From a virus, in the IMG/VR virus record IMGVR_UViG_3300032323_001970, positions 1 through 54,880 of that record: a DNA stretch of 54,880 bases; one strand, written 5' to 3'. Shown piece after piece: positions 1-7,669 of the stretch. Position 1 is the stretch's first letter. Each line of letters starts with the position of its first letter. The notes below the pieces were generated by a model, which worked only from the letters and a program-made list of their open reading frames with translations, did no database searches and was not told the DNA's origin. Both the position numbers and the translations under genes were made by a program.

Positions 1-135
1 GAGGAAGGCAATCCTGTCTACCAAGGCATCGACACCAGCTTCTTGGTGGCAACCCTCACCGCTGCAATCAAGGAGCAGCAAGCCCTCATCGAATCCCTGA
101 CCGCCCGTGTGGCACAACTTGAATCCAACCCCTGA
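1..135 (+). CDS. Tail fibre, C-terminal end (partial, S74-type chaperone tail)
   Basis: The frame is open from base 1 to a TGA at 133-135 and gives 44 residues. It reads YQGIDTSFLVATLTAAIK and then a heptad-like helix (QQALIESLTARVAQLE). A final long coiled-coil helix of this kind is typical of the intramolecular chaperone (peptidase S74) domain that ends many trimeric phage fibres; the domain helps the trimer fold and is then cut off. The body of the S74 domain is not in the window. The fibre gene open at the right edge (from 52953) is the obvious other part. A direct joining of the window ends would be out of frame, so some sequence is missing between them. The S74 assignment rests on this short tail only. 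Confidence 0.6.
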   Translation, partial: EEGNPVYQGIDTSFLVATLTAAIKEQQALIESLTARVAQLESNP

Positions 136-146
136 AAGGAAAAACC

Positions 147-473
147 ATGTCTGCAACTATCACTTGGACCGTCACCGCAATGGACTGCTACCCGCAAGAG
201 GATGGCAATACGGACGTTGTGTTCACCGTGCATTGGACCTGCGCTGGCGTGCAAGACGCCTACTCTGCATCGGTGTACAGCACCTGTGCTGTCCCGGCTC
301 CGGCTACGGGCGCTCCGTTCACCCCCTACGAGGACCTCACGCAGAACCAAGTGCTGGGCTGGATTTGGGCCAACGGCGTGGACCAGACGGCTACTGAGGC
401 CGCTGTGCAGCAGCAGATCGACAACCAAATCAACCCTCCGGTTGTTACGCCTCCCCTGCCCTGGGCGGCATAA
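147..473 (+). CDS. Small conserved phage protein downstream of the fibre
   Basis: This 108-residue acidic protein starts at an ATG preceded by GAAAGGA. The N-terminal half alternates beta-like strands (TITWTVTAMDC, DVVFTVHWTC). The C-terminal half carries a short helical stretch (YEDLTQNQVLGWIW) and ends PLPWAA. I recognise this layout only as a conserved hypothetical protein often found right after phage tail-fibre genes. It has no signal peptide or membrane segment. A small virion-associated or fibre-associated part is possible but not shown. Confidence 0.75.
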   Translation: MSATITWTVTAMDCYPQEDGNTDVVFTVHWTCAGVQDAYSASVYSTCAVPAPATGAPFTPYEDLTQNQVLGWIWANGVDQTATEAAVQQQIDNQINPPVVTPPLPWAA

Positions 474-485
474 TTTTAACGGGAA

Positions 486-512
486 GCCACCACCCGCTTT
501 TGGTGGCATTTT
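486..512 (+). terminator. Hairpin terminator after the fibre/small-protein unit
   Basis: GCCACCA (486-492) pairs with TGGTGGC (501-507) across an 8-nt loop and is followed by ATTTTG. It lies in the gap between the genes ending at 473 and starting at 527. The 7-bp stem plus short T run fits a modest Rho-independent terminator. Confidence 0.6.
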
Positions 513-526
513 GAAAAGGAAACATC

Positions 527-751
527 ATGGGAAACGAAAAAAAGACCCCTGTGAGTGTGAACGGCGTCGAGTACTTTTTTGAAGACCTGACTCAAGAGCA
601 GCAGACTCTCTTCAATCATGCAGTCGATTTGGATCGCAAACTGGCCTCTGCCCGTTTCAACGTTGACCAGCTGCAAGTTGGTCGCAATGCCTTTGGCAAC
701 ATGTTGGAAGCATCTTTGGCCGCAAAACCTGAAGAGCAAAAAGCGGAGTAA
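527..751 (+). CDS. Small conserved phage protein (DUF6447-like)
   Basis: This 74-residue protein begins MGNEKKTPVSVNGVEYFFED, followed by LTQEQQTLFNHAVDLDRKL and a helical region. The pattern of a short beta hairpin with NGVEY and then two long helices matches my recollection of the DUF6447 family of small phage proteins; no function is known to me. AAAAGGA precedes the ATG. It ends two bases before the next gene and leads into the lysis cassette. Confidence 0.75.
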   Translation: MGNEKKTPVSVNGVEYFFEDLTQEQQTLFNHAVDLDRKLASARFNVDQLQVGRNAFGNMLEASLAAKPEEQKAE

Positions 752-753
752 AA

Positions 754-966
754 ATGAGCGCGGACATCGACCCAGTCAAGTACGGAGTGCTATGGCAAAA
801 AGTTCAAGACCTTGACAAAAAGGTTGACAAACTTGAAGCCGGCATGGACGAACTATTGGCCCTTGCTAACAAAGGTCGTGGAGGTTTTTGGGCCGGCATG
901 GCATTGGTGTCCGCGCTCTCGTCTGCTGTCGGCTACTTCTCGCACTGGTTTCACGGAGGCAAGTGA
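754..966 (+). CDS. Small membrane protein, coiled coil plus one TM (holin-like accessory)
   Basis: This protein has 70 residues. Residues 12-38 form a charged coiled-coil segment (WQKVQDLDKKVDKLEAG) and residues 44-63 form one hydrophobic segment (FWAGMALVSALSSAVGYF), followed by a short tail. This layout resembles XhlA-type lysis accessory proteins, which associate with a holin at the inner membrane. It opens a four-gene run ending in an endolysin, with each stop overlapping the next start. A lysis-regulator or pinholin role is an inference from layout and position. Confidence 0.7.
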   Translation: MSADIDPVKYGVLWQKVQDLDKKVDKLEAGMDELLALANKGRGGFWAGMALVSALSSAVGYFSHWFHGGK

Positions 967-1235
967 TGAACTGGTCAGACGTACTAAAAGCAGTCATCCC
1001 CGTCATCGTTGCTTCTCTTGCTTGGCTCTTGGGGCAGGTAGCTGACTTTTCTAATCGCCTGACCAAGATTGAAGGCTCTATGCCCGCCCTTATCACTAAA
1101 GAAGGCATCCCAACAGACAGCCCTATTTCTGCTGAACGAAGAGCCGTTATGAAAGAGCAACTAATGCATCACATCAACGAGTTGCAGGTTAAAGTCAGGC
1201 TGCTTGAAGAACGCGAAAGGATGGTCAAAAAATGA
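966..1235 (+). CDS. Membrane-anchored coiled-coil protein of the lysis cassette
   Basis: I chose the ATG that overlaps the preceding stop (TGATG), giving 89 residues; a longer upstream reading would overrun the previous gene in another frame. Residues 8-27 are one hydrophobic segment (AVIPVIVASLAWLLGQVADF). The rest is polar, and residues 63-89 look coiled-coil (MKEQLMHHINELQVKVRLLE). The topology (N-terminal anchor, C-terminal coil) is the mirror image of the preceding gene product, so the two could pair. A spanin-like or holin-partner role is possible. It has no lipobox. Confidence 0.7.
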   Translation: MNWSDVLKAVIPVIVASLAWLLGQVADFSNRLTKIEGSMPALITKEGIPTDSPISAERRAVMKEQLMHHINELQVKVRLLEERERMVKK

Positions 1236-1750
1236 TACCAATTGTCGCGTCACTGTTGGGGACCCTTGCCGAAAACGGCTTGGGTCTTTTGTCGTCTGCA
1301 ATTCAAGCAAAAGGCAAGCAAGTTGTTGAGAACGCCCTGGGTGTCAAGATCAGCGACAATCCTGGCCCTGAAGAAGTGTCAAAGCTGCGCCAGCTGCAGT
1401 ATGACCATGAAGAACGCTTGCTTGAACTGGGCATTGAAAAAGCCAAGATTGAACAAGAAGAATTGAAAGCCTTGTTGGCTGCCCAAGCCAATCAGGAGGA
1501 CAATGTCAGCAAGCGCTGGCAGGCCGACATGGCTTCCGATTCTTGGTTGTCAAAGAATGTGCGTCCAGGCACCCTTGTTTATCTGTTGACCGCCTACTTG
1601 ATCTTTGCGCTGCTTGATGGCGCGGGGTACAAGATCAGCGAATCTTACGTTTCCTTGCTGGGCCAATGGGGCATGCTGGTCATGACCGCTTACTTTGGCG
1701 GGCGCACGGTCGAGAAGGTCATGGAGATGCGCAGGAAGGACAAAGAATGA
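1232..1750 (+). CDS. Holin of the 3-TM (GTA-holin) family
   Basis: The protein has 172 residues. It has an amphipathic N-terminus (MIPIVASLLGTLAENGLGLL), a helical charged middle that is probably coiled coil (about 45-100), and two clear membrane segments near 112-130 (PGTLVYLLTAYLIFALLDG) and 139-157 (YVSLLGQWGMLVMTAYFGG). The arrangement matches the holins named for gene-transfer-agent release, in which the N-terminal amphipathic stretch counts as a third membrane helix. It would permeabilise the inner membrane so that the endolysin can reach the peptidoglycan. It overlaps the genes on both sides by 4 nt or less, consistent with translational coupling. Confidence 0.75.
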   Translation: MIPIVASLLGTLAENGLGLLSSAIQAKGKQVVENALGVKISDNPGPEEVSKLRQLQYDHEERLLELGIEKAKIEQEELKALLAAQANQEDNVSKRWQADMASDSWLSKNVRPGTLVYLLTAYLIFALLDGAGYKISESYVSLLGQWGMLVMTAYFGGRTVEKVMEMRRKDKE

Positions 1751-2085
1751 GCCTCGCACAAGAACAAGCTGCATTCTTGCTGGACCTTTGCAAGCTGGTT
1801 CAGCATGCTACTGAGCAGGGCTGGATGGTCACAGGAGGTGAACTGGCCAGGACTCCTGAGCAACAAGCCATCTACTTTAAGACCGGCCGCAGCAAGACTA
1901 TGAACTCGATTCATTTGAAGCGCTGCGCCGCTGATTTGAACTTTTTCAAAGATGGCAAGATCATTTGGGACAAGGAAATGCTTGCCCCCTTGGGCGCCTA
2001 CTGGGAAGGCTTGCACCCTAAAAATCGTTGGGGCGGGAACTTTAAGAGCCTGGTGGACTGCCCCCACTTCGAGAGGAATGTGTAA
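1747..2085 (+). CDS. Endolysin, M15-family peptidoglycan peptidase
   Basis: I chose the ATG overlapping the holin stop (ATGA), giving 112 residues. It carries the zinc-peptidase pattern of the M15/VanY group: His56 in SIHLKR, Asp63 in AADLNFF and His107 in CPHFE, with WGG (95-97) before the last motif. Such enzymes cut the stem peptide of peptidoglycan (D-Ala-D-Ala or L-Ala-D-Glu bonds). It has no signal peptide, so it needs the holin for release. Length and motif spacing fit single-domain phage endolysins. The cassette order is accessory, accessory, holin, endolysin. Confidence 0.88.
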   Translation: MSLAQEQAAFLLDLCKLVQHATEQGWMVTGGELARTPEQQAIYFKTGRSKTMNSIHLKRCAADLNFFKDGKIIWDKEMLAPLGAYWEGLHPKNRWGGNFKSLVDCPHFERNV

Positions 2086-2738
2086 TGCCACAGGCAATGA
2101 CCTTTGCGTCGCTTCAAAACGACGTCCGCAGTTACCTGGAACGTGGAGCGTCTGCTGTCACTGACCCTTTGGTCTACGCGCAAATTCCGAGCCTGATCAA
2201 CTTTGCAGAGCGTCGCATCAGCCGTGACCTTAAGATTCAGGGCTTTCAGACCGTTGTGGTGACGAATCTGCAAACCGGTGTTGCCGTGCTTGCTAAGCCA
2301 GACCGCTGGCGCGAGACTATCTCGATGAACATCGGAACAGGTACAGGCAACAATACCCGCGTCCAACTATTCTCAAGGGCCTACGAGTATGTGAGAAGCT
2401 ACTGGCCCAATGATACCTTGGTGGATGAGCCTGTGTTTTACGCAGACTACAACTACACAAATTGGATCATTGCTCCTACGCCAGATGCAGCTTACCCGAT
2501 AGAGATCCTGTACTACGAGCTGCCAGTCCTGCTGGATGAAAACACCCAGACCAACTGGCTCACCCAGTACGCTCCCAACTTGCTGCTTTACGCGACCCTG
2601 CTGGAAGCCACTCCATTCTTGAAAAACGACGAACGCATCCCTGTCTGGCAAGGCATGTACGCATCAGCCGCCCAAGCGCTGCAAGGTGAAGACATGAGCA
2701 AGATCTTGGACCGCGGTGCCGTAAGAAACGAGGCCTAA
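2085..2738 (+). CDS. Head-tail adaptor (SU10/gp4-like)
   Basis: The protein has 217 residues and is mostly helical, with an N-terminal region reading VYAQIPSLINFAERRISRDL. The body holds short beta strands with YWPNDTLVDEPVFYADYNY and then ILYYELPVLLDENTQTNW, and the C-terminal helices contain YAPNLLLYATLLEATPFL. This pattern is typical of adaptor proteins that sit below the portal in short-tailed phages of the SU10/P22 gp4 kind. The next genes are fibre and nozzle proteins, which fits. A second adaptor-type gene lies at 49359. Start: ATG overlapping the endolysin stop (TAATG). Confidence 0.65.
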   Translation: MPQAMTFASLQNDVRSYLERGASAVTDPLVYAQIPSLINFAERRISRDLKIQGFQTVVVTNLQTGVAVLAKPDRWRETISMNIGTGTGNNTRVQLFSRAYEYVRSYWPNDTLVDEPVFYADYNYTNWIIAPTPDAAYPIEILYYELPVLLDENTQTNWLTQYAPNLLLYATLLEATPFLKNDERIPVWQGMYASAAQALQGEDMSKILDRGAVRNEA

Positions 2739-2739
2739 T

Positions 2740-3930
2740 ATGACCACTTACACCAACATCTTTGGGGGCAGCAACATCTCTCCTGCAGAGATCAGCTACG
2801 CCGCAGTAAGCCTTACGGCCAACACGACTTTTGACTGGGCGCTTGAGACCGCTCCTTCGACGAACCTGATTGCCGGCATCATGGATGTTACGGCAACAGC
2901 AGGTCCTTGGAGCCTGACTTTGCCAAGCGCTCTTGAGGCATCAACTGGCCAAGCTATCCTGTTTAACAACGTTGGCTCCAATTCCTTTATCATTAGGAAC
3001 GCTGCCGGAGTACAAGTAGCTGCCCCTGCTGCAGGCCAAGTTTGGCAGATCTACCTGACCAACAACACAACTGCAGGCGGCACCTGGCTTGCATTCCAGT
3101 TTGGCGCAGCCCTGTCCACAGCAAATGCCGCGTCTCTAGCAGGGACGGGCTTAATTGCCATTGGCTCCCTTTTGTCGCTGGCCATGCCTGTTACGTTCTT
3201 CGGAAGTAGCTTCACGGCTGGTGTTGACACTCGCGCAAGGACCTTGATTTGGAACGGGGGCGCGGGCACCTTGACCATGGCTACAGCAGGCACCCTTGGC
3301 GACAACTGGTTTTTCCAGCTTCGCAACGAGGGCACGGGCGCCTTGCTGGTTGATCCTCCTGGTTCTCAGACCATCAACGGTTTGTCAACCTTGACTTTTC
3401 AACCGGGCGATTCTGCCATCATTTTTACGGATGGTTTGAACTTCTACACGATTGGCTACGGTCAATCACCCGTTTTTGCGTTTGACTACACGTCAATCAA
3501 CGTAGCGGGATCGGGCAACTATGTGTTGTCGGGCAGCGAACTGAACCGCATTGCTTACAACTTTACCGGGGTCTTGACCGGCAACCGTACGATCATCGTG
3601 CCGCAGACGGTCCAGCAATACTGGGTTGCTAACAATACGACTGGTCCATACACCCTGACTATCAAGACGTCGATTGCCTCGGGTTACACGATCAACCAAG
3701 GCTCGCGGGCCATCTTGTACTCTGACGGCACCAACGTAGTTGCTGCGGATACTGGTGGCGTGGCTGTTCCAATTAGCGTGTCTGACGGCGGCACTGGCGC
3801 CACGACTGCAGGTAACGCGCTCATCAACCTGGGTGGTACGGCAACGGGTATTGCGATCTTTACGGCCGCTTCCCAAGCAGCCGCCCAAGTGGCGATCGGT
3901 TTGGATCCAATTCAAGGCGGAACCTACTAA
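2740..3930 (+). CDS. Tail fibre/appendage protein
   Basis: This 396-residue protein is rich in Gly, Ala, Thr and Asn with beta-strand patterning throughout, as expected for a trimeric fibre or a nozzle-attached appendage. Near residue 350 it carries VPISVSDGGTGATTAGNAL, a stretch widely seen in phage tail fibres, followed by NLGGTATGIAIFTAASQAAA. It starts 1 nt after the adaptor stop and overlaps the nozzle gene (TAATGG). It probably forms part of a host-contact or tail-side structure. The binding target cannot be read from sequence. Confidence 0.7.
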   Translation: MTTYTNIFGGSNISPAEISYAAVSLTANTTFDWALETAPSTNLIAGIMDVTATAGPWSLTLPSALEASTGQAILFNNVGSNSFIIRNAAGVQVAAPAAGQVWQIYLTNNTTAGGTWLAFQFGAALSTANAASLAGTGLIAIGSLLSLAMPVTFFGSSFTAGVDTRARTLIWNGGAGTLTMATAGTLGDNWFFQLRNEGTGALLVDPPGSQTINGLSTLTFQPGDSAIIFTDGLNFYTIGYGQSPVFAFDYTSINVAGSGNYVLSGSELNRIAYNFTGVLTGNRTIIVPQTVQQYWVANNTTGPYTLTIKTSIASGYTINQGSRAILYSDGTNVVAADTGGVAVPISVSDGGTGATTAGNALINLGGTATGIAIFTAASQAAAQVAIGLDPIQGGTY

Positions 3931-5576
3931 TGGCAACCACCCCGGTCATCATCAAGTCGTTGCCGGGTATCAAGCGAGATGGTACCAGGTTCGAGGGAGA
4001 CTACCACGTTGACGGACAATGGGTCCGTTGGCAGCGTGGCCTTCCTCGCAAGGTAGGCGGATATTCCGTTGTCAACCGCTACCTGACCGAGATCAGCCGT
4101 GGCGTAAAGACTTTCACCGAAAATAGCCAGACCTACTTTCACTCTGGAAGTGCCAACTTCCTAGAGAGATTTACCCTGGACCCCAGTGGCAATTCGAGCC
4201 TGATCACGGATCGCACCCCGATCACCTACAACGCCAACGACGACAATCTTTGGCAGTTTGACGTGATCTATGACACGCAGTCAATCCCGGCTGCAAACAT
4301 GCTCGTGGCTCAGGTCGCTCCAAACGCCAATTGCCTCTGCAATACGGGCGGTGGCCAATTGTTCATTGGCTCCATGACCGGAGCTGATCGCCTGACTGAA
4401 GTCACAACGTTTCCGGCTGGCGTGAGCGTGACGGGCGGCGTGGTGTCCCTGCATCCTTATCTGATGTATTTCGGCAATGACGGCACGATTGGATGGTCGG
4501 TGGCCGGAGCCCCAACAAACCTGACGGGCGTAGGATCAGGGAATGCGCGCGTAGCAGGTCAAAAGATCGTTCGTGGTCTTCCCCTTAGGGGCGGTCCAGG
4601 AAACGCGCCAGCGGGCCTCTTTTGGAGCGCAGACGCTGTTATCCGGGCCTCCTTTGTAGGTGGCCAGGAAGTCTTTCAGTTTGACACAATTAGCCCGTAT
4701 TCCAGCATCCTGTCTGCCAATTCCGTTATCGAGTACGACGGCCAGTACTTCTGGCTGGGAACAGACCGGATGCTGATGTTCAACGGCGTGGTCCGCGAGA
4801 TCCCCAACAACCTGAACATCAACTACTTCTATGACGGCTTGAACCGTGAAGCCGCCCAGCGAGTTTGGGCATTCAAGGTTCCCCGGTACGGCGAGATCTG
4901 GTGGTGCTACCCGAGGGGCAACGCTACCGAGTGCACTCACGCCATCATCTACAACATTCGCGAAAACACCTGGTACGACACCGAGCTGCCTAATGGCGGC
5001 AGGACTGCGGGCGAATGGTCTCCCCTGTATGCTGCTCCGCTTTTGTGCGGCATCCAACAATCTACCTTTATCGCCAACAACCGCGTGACCGAGAACGGCG
5101 ACTTGCGGATCACCCAGGACGGCGACCAGCGGATTGTGGTTCCTGAGGAAGGCTATAAGGTCTGGCAGCACGAGCGCGGAGTAAACGAGATCGACGGTCA
5201 GTTCATCACGGCGGTTCCGTCGTTCTTCGAGACGGCCGACATGAGCTACGTGGCAGCTCCCGGAAACGCCCGCGACAAATATATCCGGGTCGAGTTCCTT
5301 GAGCCTGACTTTGTCCAGTCTGGCAACATGACCGTCCAACTGACCGGAAGGGCCAATGCCAAGTCCCTGGAAGTCAACGGACCAGAGCGCGTGATTTTTG
5401 CAAACCCGTCCACTCCTTACGAGCAAGTGGTCTTTTTCAAGGAAGAACGGCGCGAACTGCGGTTTAAGTTTGGCTCAAACACCATCAACGGCGACTACCA
5501 GATGGGCCAGGTCATTGCCCACCTTGGCGAAGCCGATGGAACCGTGCTCGGCGGCCTCAAAGAAAGTTCCACGTGA
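3930..5576 (+). CDS. Tail nozzle/hub protein (P22 gp10-like)
   Basis: This 548-residue protein opens IKSLPGIKRDGTRFEGDYHV followed by GQWVRWQRGLPRKVGGY, a beginning I associate with the DNA-stabilisation/tail-hub proteins of short-tailed phages. Repeated blade-like strands follow (YFHSGSANFLERF, LHPYLMYFGNDGTIGWSV, DGQYFWLGTDRMLMFNGVV, WWCYPRGNATECTHAIIY), consistent with a beta-propeller. The C-terminal part is a further beta domain. The protein would close the tail channel after packaging. It sits between adaptor/fibre genes and ejection proteins. The family call is by pattern, not alignment. Confidence 0.7.
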   Translation: MATTPVIIKSLPGIKRDGTRFEGDYHVDGQWVRWQRGLPRKVGGYSVVNRYLTEISRGVKTFTENSQTYFHSGSANFLERFTLDPSGNSSLITDRTPITYNANDDNLWQFDVIYDTQSIPAANMLVAQVAPNANCLCNTGGGQLFIGSMTGADRLTEVTTFPAGVSVTGGVVSLHPYLMYFGNDGTIGWSVAGAPTNLTGVGSGNARVAGQKIVRGLPLRGGPGNAPAGLFWSADAVIRASFVGGQEVFQFDTISPYSSILSANSVIEYDGQYFWLGTDRMLMFNGVVREIPNNLNINYFYDGLNREAAQRVWAFKVPRYGEIWWCYPRGNATECTHAIIYNIRENTWYDTELPNGGRTAGEWSPLYAAPLLCGIQQSTFIANNRVTENGDLRITQDGDQRIVVPEEGYKVWQHERGVNEIDGQFITAVPSFFETADMSYVAAPGNARDKYIRVEFLEPDFVQSGNMTVQLTGRANAKSLEVNGPERVIFANPSTPYEQVVFFKEERRELRFKFGSNTINGDYQMGQVIAHLGEADGTVLGGLKESST

Positions 5577-5800
5577 TCACGCAGCCCGTTATAATTGGTT
5601 TGCGCGATTGGGCCGACCAGATCGTTATGGACCTGTCCACCTATGGCGCACTCGCAAGGCTAGACGATGAAGACAAGTGGCAAGAATGGGCACTGCAATT
5701 CTGCGTTATCTCGGGATTGAGCCAGAAAAACATTCCAGATCCATTTGACTTTGCTGACTGGCGCAGTTGGGCGCAACGCTTCGTACAAATGGTGGACTAA
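5573..5800 (+). CDS. Small protein of unknown function upstream of the ACP
   Basis: The protein has 75 residues. It starts at a GTG that overlaps the nozzle stop (GTGA) and ends by overlapping the ACP start (TAATG). It is helical and Trp-rich (DWADQIVMDLSTYGALARL, WQEWALQFCVISGLSQ, FADWRSWAQRFVQMVD). I do not recognise the family. Its tight coupling to both neighbours suggests co-translation with the nozzle and the acyl carrier protein. Confidence 0.7.
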   Translation: MITQPVIIGLRDWADQIVMDLSTYGALARLDDEDKWQEWALQFCVISGLSQKNIPDPFDFADWRSWAQRFVQMVD

Positions 5801-6090
5801 TGACCGATCAAGAATTTATTCAGCTACTGAATGACGTAGCTAAAAAAGCCAAGCCGTTTAACCGCGAGCTTAAACAAATTGACTCCATGGACATGGTCCT
5901 TAAGGAGACTGGCCTAGACAGCCTAGACATGCTGATGTGCACCGTCTATCTGTGCGAAATCTACAACGTAGAAGATGAAAAAAGCAAGGAAATGCAGGGC
6001 GAGACCCCGCAAGACCTGTTTAATTTCTTGAAGGAATGGGGGCGCAGACAGCCCACTGACCTGGCCCAGGCCAAGGAGTGGTTTGTATGA
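5800..6090 (+). CDS. Acyl carrier protein
   Basis: I chose the ATG overlapping the previous stop, giving 96 residues. It is acidic and helical, with the ACP signature: ETGLDSLDMLMCTVYLCEIY, in which Ser41 of the DSLD motif matches the serine that carries 4'-phosphopantetheine. Helix III and IV equivalents follow (TPQDLFNFLKEW). A 16-residue C-terminal extension goes beyond a usual 75-80-residue ACP. The next gene encodes a ketoacyl synthase and overlaps this one by 4 nt, so this is a carrier/condensing-enzyme pair. A phosphopantetheinyl transferase is not seen, so loading would rely on the host AcpS. Placement among tail genes is unusual. Confidence 0.82.
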   Translation: MTDQEFIQLLNDVAKKAKPFNRELKQIDSMDMVLKETGLDSLDMLMCTVYLCEIYNVEDEKSKEMQGETPQDLFNFLKEWGRRQPTDLAQAKEWFV

Positions 6091-7208
6091 GAATCTTCCT
6101 CACCGAAAGCCGCACTGCGTGCACTGAGGACACGATTCTCTTCGAGAACCATACTTTTCCCCAAAAAGTCCACCTGTTTCCAGAGACCTATAACCGGGTC
6201 AAGACAGGCCTGGTCAATCCGGCTCACCAAGTAGCCGAAAAAGTCTTAGATCCTGACCTTCTGAAGCGCCTTCGGGAGACCCAGACCGGCAAGACTGCCT
6301 TCCTCCTGGCCGCTGGAAACAGCAATTTTGCCAACGAAGGCTCCAAGCTCAACCGCGAGAATGAATGGACCTACAACTACAAGGTCCTTCCGCTGTCCCT
6401 GACCCAGATCTATGCCGGTCGGGTTGCCGCGCAGTGCGGAGAAATTGACCACACGGCTACGGATGCTACCGCCTGTACTTCTAGCCTCAAGGTCTTGATG
6501 GACGTCCAAACCCTCATCAAGTTCTACGGCTTCGACCGGGTCATCGTACTGGCCGTCGAGGACCAGGTGAACAACATGACCCTCCAGTTCTTTGGAGAAG
6601 CCAAGGCGACTTTGACAGAAAGCATGGCCGAGGCTCACCAGGTGAGCCCCAGTGCATTCGATTCCAAGAACTTTGGGTTTTATATAGGTCAAGGCGCCGT
6701 GTTGGCCGTATTTGAGTCAGAAGAAGCCGTAAGGCGCGGCACTTTTCCTGCTAGGGCAGAACTTGTGTCGGCCTGGACGGCAACCGAAGTGGCTACAAAT
6801 GCTATCGGTCAACGAGAAGACGGGCAAGGGTTTAGACGAGCCATCGAGGGCGCGCTGAAACTTTGTCAAGTTTCTTCAGAACAAATTAAAATCGTGAAAA
6901 CTCATGGCACCGGTACCCGGTCTAACAATGATGCCGAAAAGGCGGCTTTGGAAAGGTGCTTGAGTGGGTTTGTAGCGACATCGTATAAGCAACGAATCGG
7001 CCATACGATGGGAGCGAGCGGACTGTTAGAGACCCTCTTGCTGTTCAATGATTTAGAAAAGGGAACTGTCCCTGGGATCTTGAATCGGACTGAAGAGGAT
7101 CATGTGTTCCTCTCTGAAGCGGTTGAAGCACCTAAAGGGATGGTGTTAAGCTTGAGTGCTGGCATGGGCAACGTGTTCAGTGCTGCGCTTTTCAACATGA
7201 GGATCTAA
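6087..7208 (+). CDS. Beta-ketoacyl-ACP synthase (KAS/FabF-like)
   Basis: This 373-residue protein has a thiolase-fold condensing-enzyme layout. The nucleophile is Cys130 in TDATACTSSLK. His273 lies in KTHGTGTRSNNDAE. Lys301 and His306 lie in YKQRIGHTMGASGLLE, with the five-residue K-to-H spacing of FabF. GQGAVLAVFE (about 201-210) matches the GAG strand of the family. All Cys-His-His-Lys residues are kept, so it should be able to condense acyl thioesters. Differences are a short N-terminus compared with about 410 residues in FabF, and LSAGMGNVFSAALF in place of the usual GFGGTN gating loop, suggesting an altered acyl substrate. The ATG at 6087 overlaps the ACP stop with AAGGAG upstream; a GTG nine bases earlier is possible. 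The next gene encodes an unrecognised protein. Confidence 0.85.
   Translation: MRIFLTESRTACTEDTILFENHTFPQKVHLFPETYNRVKTGLVNPAHQVAEKVLDPDLLKRLRETQTGKTAFLLAAGNSNFANEGSKLNRENEWTYNYKVLPLSLTQIYAGRVAAQCGEIDHTATDATACTSSLKVLMDVQTLIKFYGFDRVIVLAVEDQVNNMTLQFFGEAKATLTESMAEAHQVSPSAFDSKNFGFYIGQGAVLAVFESEEAVRRGTFPARAELVSAWTATEVATNAIGQREDGQGFRRAIEGALKLCQVSSEQIKIVKTHGTGTRSNNDAEKAALERCLSGFVATSYKQRIGHTMGASGLLETLLLFNDLEKGTVPGILNRTEEDHVFLSEAVEAPKGMVLSLSAGMGNVFSAALFNMRI
6632..6648. repeat. 17-bp perfect palindrome inside the KS gene, shared with the 33.25-kb intergenic region
   Basis: GGCTCACC, a central A, then GGTGAGCC. Together with flanking bases, a 23-nt stretch (6631-6653) recurs at 33254-33276 with a single difference. 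The coding phase here reads AEAHQVSPS. The role is unknown; it could be an operator or processing hairpin. Confidence 0.6.
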
Positions 7209-7210
7209 CT

Positions 7211-7669
7211 ATGCCGCTCGTAGACAGCAGACAACAAATGCTTGACCTTGGCGAGCTACTGAAGGTAGCAGCTGAGAACACAAAATCCGAGTACCCGATG
7301 GAATTCGTGTACGCCACCTTTGTCAAGGAGGTGCAGATGCCGGACAGCAAGTTCTACCGCTACGGCAACACTGTCTACGTCGTGCATGGTTCGGAAAAAA
7401 CTCCTCGCAAGGGCATGTTTAGAGCACTGAACGCAGACACCGCCCCAAATTTTCTAGCTTCAGGTTTTGCTTTTGTCGTCGACGCCTACAAGGCCGGTTT
7501 CGACACGCTGGTCACCCAGTTCAGTGACCAAAGCCTGTTGAACATCTTCCGCAACGTTGCAAAGAACCCGCCAAACCCTGGCATGGGCTACAACGTCACC
7601 ATGCTGGCCGATGGCCAATACCAGGTGGCTTTGCAACTCGGACAAAAACGTGAAGGAGCACGGCAATGA
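7211..7669 (+). CDS. Unknown protein following the KS gene (possible acyltransferase-like fold)
   Basis: This 152-residue alpha/beta protein starts 2 nt after the KS stop and overlaps the next start (ATGA). The middle runs VYATFVKEVQMPDSKFYRYG, NTVYVVHGSEKTPRKGMFRA, and a helix with FAFVVDAYKAGFDTLVTQFS, then LLNIFRNVAKNPPNPGMGYN and a final beta hairpin. The order of strands and the GFD helix faintly recall GNAT acyltransferases, which would suit a KS/ACP neighbour. No acetyl-CoA loop motif (R/Q-x-x-G-x-G/A) is visible, so I do not assign it. Similar-sized genes often precede ejection proteins, so a virion role is the alternative. Confidence 0.7.
   Translation: MPLVDSRQQMLDLGELLKVAAENTKSEYPMEFVYATFVKEVQMPDSKFYRYGNTVYVVHGSEKTPRKGMFRALNADTAPNFLASGFAFVVDAYKAGFDTLVTQFSDQSLLNIFRNVAKNPPNPGMGYNVTMLADGQYQVALQLGQKREGARQ

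Noticed and set aside
4536-5426. 296-codon minus-strand frame
   Set aside because: Antisense to the nozzle gene; Val/Leu-rich without domain or SD.
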